Shown here: piece after piece, positions 38,981 to 52,820 of the stretch
Numbering within the stretch: position 1 is the stretch's first letter
Layout: every line of letters begins with the position of its first letter
Origin: Paragonimus skrjabini miyazakii
Lineage: Eukaryota > Platyhelminthes > Trematoda > Plagiorchiida > Troglotrematidae
Length of the DNA stretch: 64,000 nucleotides
Assembly (NCBI GenBank): GCA_014338405.1
Contig: JTDE01002857.1
Span: 4,134 to 68,133, forward strand
Direction: 5' to 3'
The notes under the pieces: generated by a model
Told to the model about the DNA's origin: nothing
Database searches by the model: none
What the model saw: the letters and a program-made list of their open reading frames with translations, nothing else
Program-made: the position numbers and the translations under genes

Positions 38981-39093
38981 TTGATAAATGCATTTAGAAT
39001 AACACAACGTTACGAGCAAGTTGTAATACTCTACTTTTCAACCACCTCGATTGGTTGCTCGTAACGTTGTGTTATTCTTAGTCCATTTATCAA
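38981..39093. repeat. Inverted repeat (hairpin), 39-bp arms, at the 3' side of a PLE
   Basis: Arms 38981-39019 and 39055-39093 pair at 36 of 39 positions around a 35-base loop. The left arm is also the start of the terminal repeat shared with 38579-38650. So the same sequence occurs three times here, twice direct and once inverted. In minus-strand orientation the hairpin lies about 70 bases after the last recognisable PLE residues. Confidence 0.9.
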
Positions 39094-39149
39094 TAACATG
39101 TTAAACACGACGCCCAAACTGTTTGATTTCATTCGTACTAAATTTGGTG

Positions 39150-40170
39150 CGGATATCCTACTACGTTGTGATTCTCTGACAGTGCATGTAGTGCGATGGC
39201 CGAATCCTTCTCTAGCTTCTGAAGTTGATATGCGTCCTGAGGAGGAAACCTCGTGTACCTCTTGTGTTCGGCGACATGTGCTTCCAGTTGTCTGCTTGTC
39301 TCTCCTATGTAGTTGGCATTTTAGTCACCGCATTTGATTTCGTAAACGCAGTCTGTCTGGTCGCCCATAGAAACTGGATCTTTCGGATGCATCATCAGTC
39401 GTTCTAAGGTATTATTTAATCGAAATACGGTCTGTACAGCGTACTCAGACTGGATGGTGCGAATTTTTTCGGATGTTTGTTCACGATACGGTATTTGCAC
39501 ATTGGACTTGAAATTTCTGGTCGTTTTGGTCCCCACCTTAGTTGACATGCGCTTAATTGTGTTCTAAACAATCGCGTTTGGACATTGGTTTGCGGCTAGC
39601 ATTTCTTTAATTCGAGAAATTTCTGTTGTTTTGGAGAGTTTAGTAGTGCAAATCTTAGTAGCCCTGTTGATGAGTGGTTTGATTACTGTTCTTTTCATGC
39701 CGACTGGATGCGACGAGTTGAGTTTGAGATACCGACCAGAATGAATTGGTTTTGGTACACAGAAATCTGGAATCTCTGGTGCTCATCATCTTTTACTAGG
39801 CAGTCTAGAGAAGTAAGTGAACGTTCTTCAGTTTCAGTTTCCAATGTGAATACGATGCCGTTGCATTTCGAATTAAGAAACTGTAGGAATTGGTCGCGAC
39901 CGCTCCGTTTCATGTTTACGAATGCGTCATCTACATATGGTCACCAAATTCGTGGAGGACAGATAAATTCACTGATCGCTTGTATTTCCAGGTATCCGAG
40001 GAAAATATTGGCTACTGTAGGTGCAACAGGAAAACCCATAGCTACACCATCGGCTTGCTTGTACAATTTTTTGTTGAATGTGAACAATGGTGCATGGTGT
40101 TTCTGTCGCTGGTCTAAATCCATCCGAAGCCCTGACTTTTCACATATGATTCTCATATAATATCTAGAGT
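39150..40170 (-). pseudogene. Penelope-like retroelement, 3' half with RT motifs B-C and GIY-YIG endonuclease
   Basis: On the minus strand 40156-39941 reads LFTFNKKLYKQADGVAM, then GFPVAPTVANIFLGYLE (RT motif B). A single TGA at 39941-39943 separates it from PYVDDAFVNMKR (motif C, 39926-39937). The same frame goes on with LQFLNSKCNGIVFTLETE, SLDCLV and ISVYQNQ to 39695. 39548-39321 reads KVGTKTTRNFKSNVQIPYRE, LNNTLERLMMHPKD and DCVYEIKCGD. A TAA at 39321-39323 is followed in frame by NANYIGETSRQLEAHVAEHK and QLQKLEKDSAIALHALSENH, which is the GIY-YIG nuclease with its YIG strand, Arg-containing helix and downstream histidine. The catalytic parts are thus little damaged. Motif A and the N-terminus are not recognisable. 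The sequence type (PVAPTVANIF, YEIKCGD) differs from the other PLEs here. Confidence 0.92.
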
Positions 40171-43100
40171 AGTTACCGTTTCCAGAGAAGAAACTGATAT
40201 AAATTCCTCATTATCAGGCCTTAGAGGAGTCTTTCTCTACATGAAGGCAATATTTTACCCTGCAGACCGTTTCGTATACTTCTGTGATTCCCCCTGAGGC
40301 CAACACATGTTGGGCTTGGGTCAACAAAACAGTCACACAGTTCTTTCTAAAATGAATAAAACGGTTGCAACCACAAATTTGTGTCGTATATGGTTCTCGA
40401 ATGTTTCCTTCTTCAAAGATTTCTGATACACAAATATTTCGCTTCCTTCTGAATGCCCCATAGACCACAATGTTTCTTCCTGTGAGTTAGCACTGTGTTT
40501 TGCTTAGGCAATAATTCTTCAGATATATACGCAAGGTTATCACAACGTAGACAAAATTTTGTCCGGAGTTATCCCAAACAGCTCACACTGCCGGCATTTA
40601 TTACTACCGAATGATAGATCCACATTGCACAAGTACAAACTAACCATAACTCAAAAACTCCACAATGACCAGTATTTACTAGCATAAACAGGGTTAAAAA
40701 ACATCCAGTGATAACGTTGAACTCAGTTCTATCTTAAGGTGGAATATTGACAAAAAGACTAATGGCTACTTCTGTACCAGTAAATCAGTGGTGATTGAAT
40801 GTTTAACCATTCAAGCATATCTCCAAGCGTTAGTAGCAGTGTGCACCTTCTTATGCAAAATAAAATTTGCGAAGTGGCTTGTAATACAAAGCTCACTCAA
40901 ATCCGAAATGCGTACCTAACCTATCTGCACGGGTAATTTTGCGTATTTACTGCACTTTCACAAACGTGCTGCAGCTGAGTAACAGATTGCTTAGGGAGAG
41001 GAAAACAATTTGCCATGCCCACGAACCCTTAGTTGAACTCCGTCCCCGTGACTGTACATCAATATCGGGTGTCCATTCCGTCACTCTTTCGTTCCTAATT
41101 TCGACCTTCATGTGTTCATCCAACACAAAATACGATCTAACTCGTTATGTTGAGCGATTACACGACTGCATTTGATAATCAGTTGAAATGTTGGAGGTGG
41201 ATTGCTCTGCTGAATCCATTCCAAGTTGTTAAGTGAATGCTACGAATATTACGGTGAAACCCATGTGCAAAATTGCCACCTGGTGAACTGAGTTCCGTAT
41301 ACGTCTTGAGTACCTTTTCAGTTACTGAAACTAGGAAACCTCAATGCTGAAACTTTCGCGTTACTCATGGAGCTGTTGACCCGTTCAAGATCGAATTACC
41401 AAATGATGACACACACGGGATGATTGCCCAGGGATGATTGAATGAAAGTTCCGTATTTTTCAAATATCCCCTGGACTATGAGAACACATTCGCTCACCGC
41501 AAGAACACAATGTTATATTTACCGTGAACCATTGGTTACTCAGTCGGTAACTGTTTCAGTGAGTGTAACGCAGTTCAAACAATGTGTACTAGTTGGATGT
41601 GTGAGGGATGAGCGCCATAAATCGCCTTGTCCACATTTTGTTTAAGAATTAGTCTGCGCAAAATGTGCTGAAATCTCGATAAAATAAAAACCGTTTTGGT
41701 CAATTTTTTTGCAGCACTGTAAAAATAAGATATTTTACAGCTACTGTGATAGACATTTATAACGAAAAGTCATCATGAAAAGTATGATAGCTAGTCTTTA
41801 AATATCTTCTCACTATAGAACGTGGATTTTTCTCTCCGCTATGGCGTGCGTCGCTATAGCAAAAATCTTGTAACTAAATTAATAATCTCTAACAAAAGTT
41901 ACGTTCGATAAAACGAATTGCTTAAGATGCAGTACGGCTCAACCATTCGCAAATCACCAGCCTACCTCATGTGGGAACTCAGCTGTTTTATCCGCCAGCT
42001 TCCTTTCTAAACTCTGACCTTGAGAACAGTCCCCAGCGTGTTAAGTTGGAGAACATTGTCAATGGATTTTGGATTACGCTCCAAGGTTATTTCCACTTTT
42101 CTGCATATGCCTGCAAAGACTTTATTCTAACATGTATGATAAACAAATGCAGTGGAAAACATTCATTGATTTTATCCGAGGTTTGGGGATAGGTGTCAGT
42201 CTGTACGACCTCACAACGGACGACAGGTAGACTGTCTGTAGAAATAGTACAACAAAGGTGGCCATGAGCTAGTTCGGATACTGAAACCAATACGTTTGAC
42301 TGAGATACCGGAGTACAAACGAAACCTTTGCTTTCTGAGTCTACTGCTTGTACGTTGGAATATATAACACTCGTGACCCTACTTGGAAAATGGCATCCAT
42401 TCTTGTTCAAATCTTGGTTAGCTACAAACTGAATCTGACAAGTCGTAATCATCACACATGACAGCTACCACAAAAGTTGTCAAGCACAGTTGAATGCATA
42501 CATACTGGACATTATTTCATTATGAAACTGAACTTTCATGGGGTTTTCAGTCACAGACTGGACAGCAAGATTAGTAGAAATATGTATGTCGTGGCAAATT
42601 GACGTTGCCCGAAAAAGTCGCGAAATTACTATGGAACTTGGTCAAGTGTGCACGACATCTGTGACAACAAACTGACCGCTTTACTATATTCTTTTTCTGA
42701 TCGTTCTGACACTATGGTTGACTGCGGTTCCAAACGCACATGCATGGGACCTTGATCACTCTACAGCTTAGCGAGAAATGGTTTACGCTGTGAATACTAC
42801 TTGCTTCATATGACCACGTTTCGGTTGAAACAACTAGTCGTTTAATAAAGGAAATAATTTCTTGGATAAATATCTTAACTGTTGTTTTCCCAAGGTTGCG
42901 AAGCTGTTCTAATTACAATAAACATTCCTAGGGCTACCACTACATGTTTCATTTGACGTACAACCCATTTCTGGATAGCCGAATATACATCACTTGTATA
43001 AACTTTTACTGTAGTCGGCTCCGCTAGTATGTAATCTATCGTATACATAATCGATTCCGCACATCGGTCAATTCAATCTGTGACCAAGGTGATCACGCTG

Positions 43101-46100
43101 AGCATATGTACATGTTACTCTGATCTTAGGCAAAGTGAACATCAAATCAGAAGAGCTGGATTTTCACAGAACTCACAGTCCAACTGTTTGACACAGTTTG
43201 TGTGGGTTTTGGTAAACACTGTTTGTCTTTACATGTGCTTGAAAAATATGCATGGAATAGGTAGTTGTCAATATTACCGCACGCACCTATAACTGGGCTG
43301 ATCATCTTTACATAGCGGATGGTTTGGCCGAGAAAAAACCACGTGATTAAATGAACTGGTTCATTCAGAGAGTGGGGGGCATATGAACAAGGTCACAAGG
43401 ACACATATGCTAAGGCTGACGATAGATGTGCACTTCATCCTGATAATGTTTACAGAGGCCGTAAAATAATAAAATTTGTTTTCAACCAGGTGCTCTTCAA
43501 TTAGTTTTGTAGTAATATGGTTTTGCGCATATGACCAAACTTCAATTTGGCAAGTTATAGCATGAATCAAGTTAAGCTCATGCCAAAGTGGCTATTAGTG
43601 AATACACAAATAACGCTAAAAATGCCCATCTTCAGGGCAGATCGAGTTCCTTGCCCCAACAAACGATTCATCTCACCTCTCCCCCTAAGTTTCATTCACC
43701 AATTCGTGTGACACAGAACGTTAACAATTACGTCTGATACTTTTACAAACCGGGCAATCGTCCTTCGAAAGTAGCTGACCTTGACTAGTTCACGTCGATG
43801 TTTACATCTAAACAGCTGTGAATGCAAGTTAAGAGCCCGCTGGGCAGTCTGGTGGGATGTGTCCGGCAGTTTAAAGAAGCGTTCGATTGCGAAACGTTGA
43901 AAACTATTGGAATAAATCTGATCAAGCGAGTGAGATGTTGTCAAGACTTGTGTAATTCTGAGAGTTCTCCTAGACCTGACCGTTTGAGACTGGGACCCAG
44001 CAACAGAGACAGTTGGCTGTTCAGAGGAGAAGAAACGGTACAAGTTGCACCGCATCTCAGTCTTTGCATAAACTTGGCCAGGATGGTTGAAAAATGATGA
44101 TAAGTCAAAACTAGTGACAACACAACTTTGTCCTTGATGCAGTAAACAGTGGGATATATTAGTCTAGACAAACAAATCAAGATGAACTTCATACCTGTAG
44201 ACAAAAGAGCAACGAAATGGGTCTTAGTGTGTCGTACAGTTAAAGTATCCCGTTGTCCAAAATACTGAGAATTCCTTGCAGATCCAAAATGAAATCGCGC
44301 TCCATTAACGAGGCTAGATATCAACAAAAGTTTAGAGTACACAGGAAATAGTTTACAGACTTCCTAGGAAATTGCTACAGAAATATTACCCATAACCTTG
44401 TCAGCAGCTGCGAACCCCAACACAGCACATATTAAAAATGCAAAGTATGTCAGCGTTGATTGCTATATAACTTAGCAGGGTTTGAGTGGGCTCCGATGAC
44501 AGTGTGGAATTAACTACCCATCTTTTATGATAACCACTCAAATGAAAGTAAACTACAAAGTGGTGGCGAAACGACCGTGGCGAGTATGAACTTTGTTGAC
44601 TTCTAAGAATAAATAGGGTTATGAGTTCTGTCGTAGCCTCCATATTCACCAGACGCCTAAACCTTGAAGACATGAGCAATTCATAACCGTAAATTTGACT
44701 TGACTGGAATGAACAAGATGTTTTGTTGGCTCCAGGTTTAAGTACACAATCGGATGACGATAATGGCCCTTAAGGCTAAAGATTACCGATGAATGTTCAA
44801 GTGTGTTTGGTTTTTTTGAATTTAACAATATTCTTTGTTTATCACAACTTTCACAGTTTTGACAGACTTTGTAGTCAACCGCTTCTAAGAAGATACCTTT
44901 GTTACAGCGTACCGGTATCCTGAATCCTTGTCTAGCAGGGTGTAGGAATTCGGTGTGCATCTTTATTTGGCAAGCTTACTGAATGCTACCCACCGACTTC
45001 ATGTTAGATAGAACTGAATCATAGTATTTAAACATGAAGCCACATTCTTCTCTGGGTAACAGACGGGATGCCTGACCATCTGGAGAAGACATACAGTAAA
45101 TGTTTCGGTAATTCCACCCAAGAAATTGATCACCAACACCCGTTAGTCAAGCTGAAAACACCGACCTTATCAGGTTTACGTTTTAAGAGAACCATTACTG
45201 ATACATAATAGAAGCGACTTATTGTTCCGGCTCATATTTGTTTGCTGCTTTTGCAATTTAGGTGGTGAGTTTTCGAATCATCCTATTTATCCTCAGCCTG
45301 TCTTTTAAGAACGTCCACTTTCCAGAAGTTCGTGTCACAACATCCCCCAGACATGTTTCTGAGTGTGGAACTTGATGAAAGGCATTGAGCTCCTCCACCA
45401 AGAGTCGACCTTGATTCTGGTTTTTCGTTCTGAAGAATGAAAAGAACTGTGAGCAAACATGAATAGGGTCCAAAATTTCTACTACCTAGTCTTTGGCTCT
45501 ATAAACACTTTTGGGAAGGTAGTTTGACGAATAAACGCTGTCTACAAAAGGTTACAAGACTGCATCTGAAATTTAACTTGTGACAAATTCCATGGTGTAA
45601 ATTCGTAAACTGACACCTAAGAGTGTGACTGGTGTCCTTCTGGTAGAGACAATCAGAATGAGGTGCGAAGCAACAGCCTCCATGTTGTCGGTCGGATCCT
45701 TCACTTAATGGAACAGGGATCTCCAAACTCCACTACACCACCCCGTTATATATATATATGTATACATGCATACATATATCTTCCTAGGTAGGCCTCTGTA
45801 ATTTGTGCCACCTTGCCAAAACGAAAATCTTACGTTCATCAAAGTGCAGTGCGAACGCCAATATTATCATTAGGTAGAGTGAGAAGCCTAGCTGGAAAGG
45901 ATCTGAAAGATGGGTTTTACCGCGCAATGATGTCCCTTCCGTGTTACTGGGCTCGCTGGTTGGTATCACATGTCATAGTGTTACATAGTGGCTGAGTATT
46001 AGAAATGACCAAATTGCGAAAAATTTGGACTTCGGCCAAATTCAAACCGGGCGACAAAAACAGCATGTCTAGACAGAATAAGCACTCTACTAGTAGGGCG

Positions 46101-49100
46101 GATTGGCCGATACAACGTTTGTTGCTTATGACCGTGTCGTTTTCGCCGCCATTTGAATCCGTCCGAATTCTGATTAGTCTTTATAACTGGGTCTCAGCTA
46201 ACTTGAAAAATCTGCTAACCAGTCTATTAATTTACGTTTGACGCGTTTGTCAATGAGGGCTTCCTTAATGTATGTAATCGGCTAGCTTGCCCACTCACAA
46301 TCTGCATGTGGTTATTTAGGTATCTCCCATTAAGTCTCCACACTTGATGAACAAAGTGGTAGCTTCACGGTGCATACTCAACCACCTATTAACATATGAT
46401 CGCAGAGAATAATGAAAATCAGCACATTCTTCTAAATTGGCATTGTTAAAATGAATGACGACGGAGTGAGCAAATGTTGTCGCTTGACATGCGTAAAAAT
46501 CTTATCCATAGATTGTGAATCGCAATGTAGAGAATATCATCTATATTGAGAAAGAAGACGGCAGCTTCTCTTGAAACATTTGAAAACTGTCACCTGAAGC
46601 ACTACGATTAAACACGCAATGGAAAAACTCGCAAACATTCGTATCTCCTGTTTTAGCTTTTAGAGACTGAGAAGGAGATGTTGATGAGGTGCAAGCGAAC
46701 AAATTCAAGATAATTTCTAGGTCAGACATAACATTTCTGAAGAATAGTTGAACATTGAATATACAGGAATCTATACTGAGTGCAAAACAAGATACGACCC
46801 ACTCTTCAAAGTGCACGTAATAAACCATAACACGTGCAGTTTGACGTGCAGTTCTGGCATCTGCGCAGCATTCATCAACGTGGAAACGAGACGCATGATA
46901 GAGTATGCTCATTTTTGACTGACTCCATTTTGAGGTCACCGAGATGTTGTGCTACGACTGAATGTTAGCTGATTAAATAATATGTGAGAAATGCTCATTG
47001 CTATGATCTGATAAAACGGCCAATAGCACAGTATGGAAACTTGTACGTTTCCGACGCTGTGGCCAGAAACCATTCAATGCAAACTACCAAACCGATTCAA
47101 AGTAACCCTTTCAGTTTGCCTCATACCTGAACGATTTGGTCCGCTGTCACTTGGTAAGCCTGTACAGACAGCGATCATTTACCTGTCTACGTAAGTTTGT
47201 TTACAAACAAATCACTCAGCCTGTCAGTTAATCACAATGAGCTCTCTTCTTTGGGCCAATTATTTCATGAATACACTTTGGTTATTCTATAATTCATTTG
47301 ATTAACATTTCTAGAAACATGCTAATCATTTTCAGATGGAACTTACTGATCAGATACCATAGGAAAATACAAGCATAAGAACGAAATTCTGGTTCCTTTG
47401 ACCAAACGCCTAATTCAAAACAATTGTTCCGTAAATGAATGTCCATCTCTGGTATTACATATTATTGTAAACATTTAGGTCTTAAGAATGAAGTGTGCCA
47501 AGCCCAAGTGTCGGGAAAATTTATCTGATAAGCATTTTCAACCCATCCTGACACTTCAAAACTTAAACCATAATTCAATGATATTTTAAAAGTACGAAAC
47601 ACTTTCTTCACTCATAACGATTAGATTGAAGGTGACATTTTCGATCATTGATCTACAGTGAATATATTTTTATTTCTTTGCTGTATACGCCATATATCAC
47701 ATTCCACTATGCATACGATTCTGATTTTCGCCTTACAGACGGAATACCTAATTTTAGTTTACGGGTTTCGTCTGTACGCGCGATGAAGTATTGTATTGCT
47801 CGATCAATTTTCTGCATGAATTTAGTTTACCCACTTCCAGCTGATCCAATACCTCTTGTATCGGAGGATTTGCAGTAGTTTAACATTTGTATTGATATTG
47901 TATATCATTCCTTATCCTGAATGCAGTAACCTGTCAAAACTACTGCAAGACATTTATTAAATTTTGGATTATACCAGACCGATCAACTGAATATATCAAA
48001 AAACAGGTAGATGCATCCATTTATAAAAGTGGGAATACTTAGGTTATGTTGTGCAGCTTTCCTACTGAATAAGTTAAGGACCAACGCAATGGACTGTTGC
48101 TTCAATATACATCACAACACAGTGGTCATCGCTTAGCATCTCACCCAACCTATATGAATCCAGTAAGCTCAACGCAAGGAAGAGGTCACTATTGTATTGC
48201 GATGTTAGTTTGACATGGAAAATTGTAGTACATTATATGCTTAAAAAGGAGATATCATACCTGGACAATAGAAACTGACATCATCGGTTTGTTGCTACAG
48301 AGAAGCACTGTTTCATTTCTTCTAATCAGCTAAAGTCTACACTCAGATTTATTTTTTTGTACTTTTGATCTATCAAGTAGGGAACGTCTTGACATCGTTT
48401 TGTATATGAAACATCGATCCAACCAGATTACCTACTTCAATAACCTTCATGGTAGAAGTTATTCAGCACAGTGTCGTATCACGTGGTATGAATTCCGCCG
48501 GAAGTTACATAAAATAATGGTCTGCTTTGTGTGTTCTGACCGTTTGAAATGAAGAAGTATTTTCCAAAAAAAACAGCTGCGAGGTCGCACTAATTATGGC
48601 AACCATTCTGGGCAAGAGTTTATTTAAAAACTCTTATAGCACAACATAACAATCAACTGATCTTTACGTGGATCAATTTTAAAATTCCTCACCTCAACCT
48701 CCACAAAAACTATTGATTTTATGACAGTCCTATGTGACTGACTATTTCCACTTCATGTCTGTTCACTTCTTTGATCTGCTGTGCACAATAGTGGCATTTT
48801 GGTTCGTTCAGTTTGTTGCGACATACTCAATCCAAATGCCGCGGTTTGTGTAACCGGTGCACCCAGTCTGAAGAAGCTTCTGCCTCGAAATTGAAACGTT
48901 ACTAATTAACGTAATTACCAGTTCCTTATCATTAGTTCTAACAAGTACGTTTTGTCCTTTCTGAAGTGCACTTTGATCTTGAATACAGCGATGAGTCAAG
49001 AAAAGGCCATTACGCAGCCATGGTTTGCTCTTCAGCCATGCCTCTACGCAACTTCAGTTGCGCAATTTATTGTGCGGCTTTTGTTTGCTCTTAGCCTGTA

Positions 49101-51393
49101 GCACAAGTGCTTTGATTCTTAATCGGGTACAGCAACAGGAAACTTTTGTATAATTCCGAAAGTCGATTTATGCTTTACAAGAATACCTGAACTGTTTTTA
49201 ATAATTCTGTCAGCCTTAGAGAAACTGTTTATTAAAATGGCATATATCCCCCTAGAAAAAGGTGTCGCCTTACTTTTGTATTCTAACTCATACACAACGA
49301 ATCAATTTCTCGCAATGAATTTAGCATGGTATTTAGCTGGGTTAGACAGCATGGGTATGTACATATCTATACCCATTGTGTGATTAAACGGCCAGTCTAA
49401 ATCTCCCCTTGAAATGACTAGCAGTAGTTCTGCCTTACTTGTGTGCATTTTTCAAAGGTGTATTTTGCACAAACTAGTTGCCGCAGCTACAGATTGTTTG
49501 CTGCAGTTGGATGTCTTACGGAAATTGTATTTACCGCCTTTGTTAACCATTCACTTCACTTCTAGACAGACTTTCGGAACGACAGCAGTTCCCAAAAAAC
49601 GAACACAGTCAGCGGGTAATGATGTGAATCTCGTGTTGCCTACGTGATCTACAGACAAAATATACAAACTCGTGACCTGACGGAAGAAGTTTTGTTAGAT
49701 CTTAAAAAATGAGATTCTTTTCCTTTCATCAAACTGTTGTTTGAACAGTTGTCGAGTTGTCCGTTCACCTAGTTTTTAACAGTCAATCAGTAGTGTGTAA
49801 CAATGTTTGTACTTTTATCTACACATGCATGGTTGTGTCGGCTGGAAGTTTAGCAGATTAAGGCTTATCAACATTAGAATTACTTTTCAAGGATCCGGAA
49901 TATGATGGTATGTATGATCTCAACATCATGTCGTTTGAGATGGGCCAGCACTGCTAAGGAATTTCTATAAATTTTATAATAGAGTACTACAGAATTGTTC
50001 ACGGAACTTTTTTTAAGCTTACGACTTACAAATGTGTCATCAGTACACTACAGCGAATAGAACCTAACAAATAACTTTGAATACATATGTACAGATAGGC
50101 ATCCGCCATGATCAACCTGTTTTGTGTTTAAAGATTGGCAGACGTTATTTTTCGTACATCTGCTCTTCATTCTACGGAAGAATGAAATTAGGTCTGTCAG
50201 AACAGTACGAATACTGTACACTGACCTGTTAAAAACGCGCTCATTTGCCTTCATTTACACATGATCCAAGTTTCCTTTCAATGTAACACCTACGGTGAAA
50301 TTTTGATGACATGTATCTTCCACCCGAACGCCACTGACCAAGCCAGCAGCATTACTTATGCGATGATCAGTAGACTGTCGATTATAATTAACGAATGCGT
50401 ATTTTTTGTTCACGGTGACCCCCAGTTATCTAATTTCTTCTCTTTAGTAAATGACTTCTCTAAAGCGGGTCATTCCTGAATCTTTTCAGAACACACGTAC
50501 AAGCTGTATGAACTATGGTGTTTTAATGGAAAAATTTGTATTCACGAACAAGTCTGATCTAATCTTTCTGTAAGCTTGATTTTTACCGTCTTCGTTATTA
50601 TTCCAGACGATTTTAACATCAGCGCTATTGAATTTGGTAAGATACACAGGGTCTCTGATAACTGACAACCTTAGATAGAAAACGCAATTTCAATTGTCTT
50701 CATTTGCGTAAATTTTGGTTTAATCGCTAAAGATGGTCACCCTCATTGTGAAATAAGCGCAGCAACAAAACTATTGGGCAGTTGGCTATTATTCAGCCAG
50801 ACAATTTTACATGTTACCAACTGAAATCTTTACATGTCATACCAGTGAAAATCAACTTAGCAAACATTCCTTTTTACGGAATTAATGATGAAAATCACAT
50901 AAACGACCACCGCAAAATCGTTGTTGAGCGTTATTTCATCAACAATATAAGCACGCACACAAGGTATAGATCAGCTGTACGTTAGATGACCACCATGCCA
51001 AATGAACATGCGCAAGCAGGAGAGCCTACGGATGAAGGGGTTTGGACACCACCTGTATAGGTGACAAACCTGCGGTTAAAATAATAAATATTAGGTTCTC
51101 AAGCAGAAGGAATCGATATAAGTTGATCATTTTAATACCATCCTGAATTTGATGCGACTTTCCGCGCATTCAAAGAAGGTAATCTTTTTACTTTTGATCA
51201 AACTACGTCAGGGGTAAAAGTATATTTTCAGTCATCTCTTAAGCAGCCCACTTCTATTTATAAGCAACAAGGTACGGAACTCAATGGACTGAGTATTCAA
51301 AGTGGAATTGGTGAACTACGTCCAGCTGACTCTCTCATTTAAGCTACACACAAAAGTAGCCCCATAGTTTTGTGGCGGTCATTTTACTGAAGT
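40171..51393. other. About 11 kb with no recognisable gene
   Basis: AT-rich sequence. The minus frame 40468-40214 lies just upstream of the PLE but shows no PLE motif. Frames of 104-133 codons (42087-42455, 43696-44055, 43941-44342, 44646-44960, 46541-46939, all minus) match no family I know. The 44646-44960 frame is cysteine-rich in its middle. A hammerhead-core-like string sits at 48868-48900. No tRNA could be supported. Confidence 0.5.
45746..45780. repeat. Short TA/CATA microsatellite
   Basis: A run of TA dinucleotides followed by GTATACATGCATACATATAT, which is itself nearly palindromic. Simple sequence; no function inferred. Confidence 0.9.
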
Positions 51394-51580
51394 CATCATC
51401 ATCATAGACAGCAATAAATCAGTGGTTCACACTGATGCTTAACTGCCACACAACCATGAAGAAGAAGAAACAAACCCTGTTTAGGAAGAGAGAAGAAAAA
51501 AGAAGGAGGGAAGGGGACCTAACCACTAGAAAAGAGCTACGTCTACATTCAAACATACAACATCAAGGCGCCTACGACGT
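51394..51580 (-). repeat. Dispersed RTE/SINE-like tail repeat, copy C (best preserved)
   Basis: The plus strand starts with (CAT)4 and follows copy A base for base with few changes through AGTGGTTCACACTGATGCTT and the purine-rich block. It then continues to AAGAGCTACGTCTACATTC and ATCAAGGCGCCTACGAC, a far end shared with copy D (CAAGGCGTTTACACC). On the minus strand this is a unit of about 185 bp ending in ATG triplets. Its length, ATG tail and repeated occurrence without an ORF fit a SINE or a severely 5'-truncated RTE. Confidence 0.8.
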
Positions 51581-52783
51581 ATATTTAATGCAATGAGTTA
51601 TTCATAATAATTGAGGCCTATGCAATGTATTCTAGCAAATTATTTTTATTCTATGATTTGGTAGCGGGGTGAGGTCACTCATTAGGTCCTTCAGTTTGAT
51701 GTGAATTTCGTCCGCCTTTTTTGATAAGCCTGCAGATATCAGGAAGAAAGTTTGATGCGTAACTTTCTGAAAATCTCCGGTTTGAAAATTTGCGGTGGTT
51801 ATGAAATCTTACTGACAGAACTGTTACGTCGATCACTCTGAAGTGGAACTCCAAAACTAGGTTCTTCCTTGCTTAGGTTCGGCAGGTAGAGTCATTTGAA
51901 AATCATCACTTATGGTTAGAAATGATAGTTCTGTTCGATATCTTTGTTAGGTTTTGAAAGCAATTCATTAGCAAATTAAATGGTGGAATATACTCAATAC
52001 AAAGAACCAGTCATCTGGAATACCTCCTTAGTCATTTAGTTGACTGTCCCAATGGACAGCTTATATTTAACCAGAACACCACGGCTATTTGCAAGCTAAT
52101 GAATGCATGATATTTTGCCATCAACTTGACAGGTTATTTCAATAGAGAAACTTCAGTACTTCGTTGGTCTATTCTAGGGTAGAATAGAAATTTCACCTAA
52201 GTAGTTTGTGTATCGTATGATCAAATGATTGACTATCGAATAAAACAAGAACGAACTGCCACGAACGTTAGCGATGTTCAAAGTAGCATACGCTAAATTG
52301 TGCACAATCAGGCCTTTTTTTGCTTGCATTTCTATCGCTTTCTATAGATAATTAAGTTTGCACTCAGTTGTTCAGGTTCTACCGTTCAACTTCAGGATAA
52401 TCACCTTTTAGGCCTATTTATTTCACAAACGCTTGAACCAAAAATCAGGGATCTAGTGGCTATTATAGGGCTATTATCTCCTGTCGTTTCATGACATCCC
52501 ATGCTTTTACGACATAAAAACTTAATGAAGCCGAATCACTCAACACGTGAACTCCTAATCAGACGAATCTTCCCAGCTGATGTATGTCAATTAGTTAATT
52601 CACCCAGGTTTATGCCTGCTGTTTTAACAACTAACATGCCAATGTGGTTTGGTCAGTAAACGTTTTATTTAGTCATCTGGTTGTTTTCCGAATAATACTT
52701 ATGTCTACTTTTGTCAATAAATCTAACGGTACCTGTGCTGAGATGTTTCCTATCAGGAATCATGATAAAACAACTGAGAAACA

Positions 52784-52785
<2 letters not shown>

Positions 52786-52815
<30 letters not shown>
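52786..52815. repeat. (AT)15 microsatellite
   Basis: Thirty bases of perfect AT dinucleotide. A shorter run of the same type lies about 37 bases further on, at 52852-52865. An open frame reads through both as Ile-Tyr repeats and is not a gene. Confidence 0.95.

Positions 52816-52820
<5 letters not shown>

Noticed and set aside
39708..40160. Plus-strand open frame of 150 codons
   Set aside because: It is the antisense of the PLE RT (minus strand), which carries the recognisable motifs.
43316..43350. String GGTTTGGCCGAG resembling a tRNA-Ser/Leu D arm
   Set aside because: No B box or closing acceptor stem follows.
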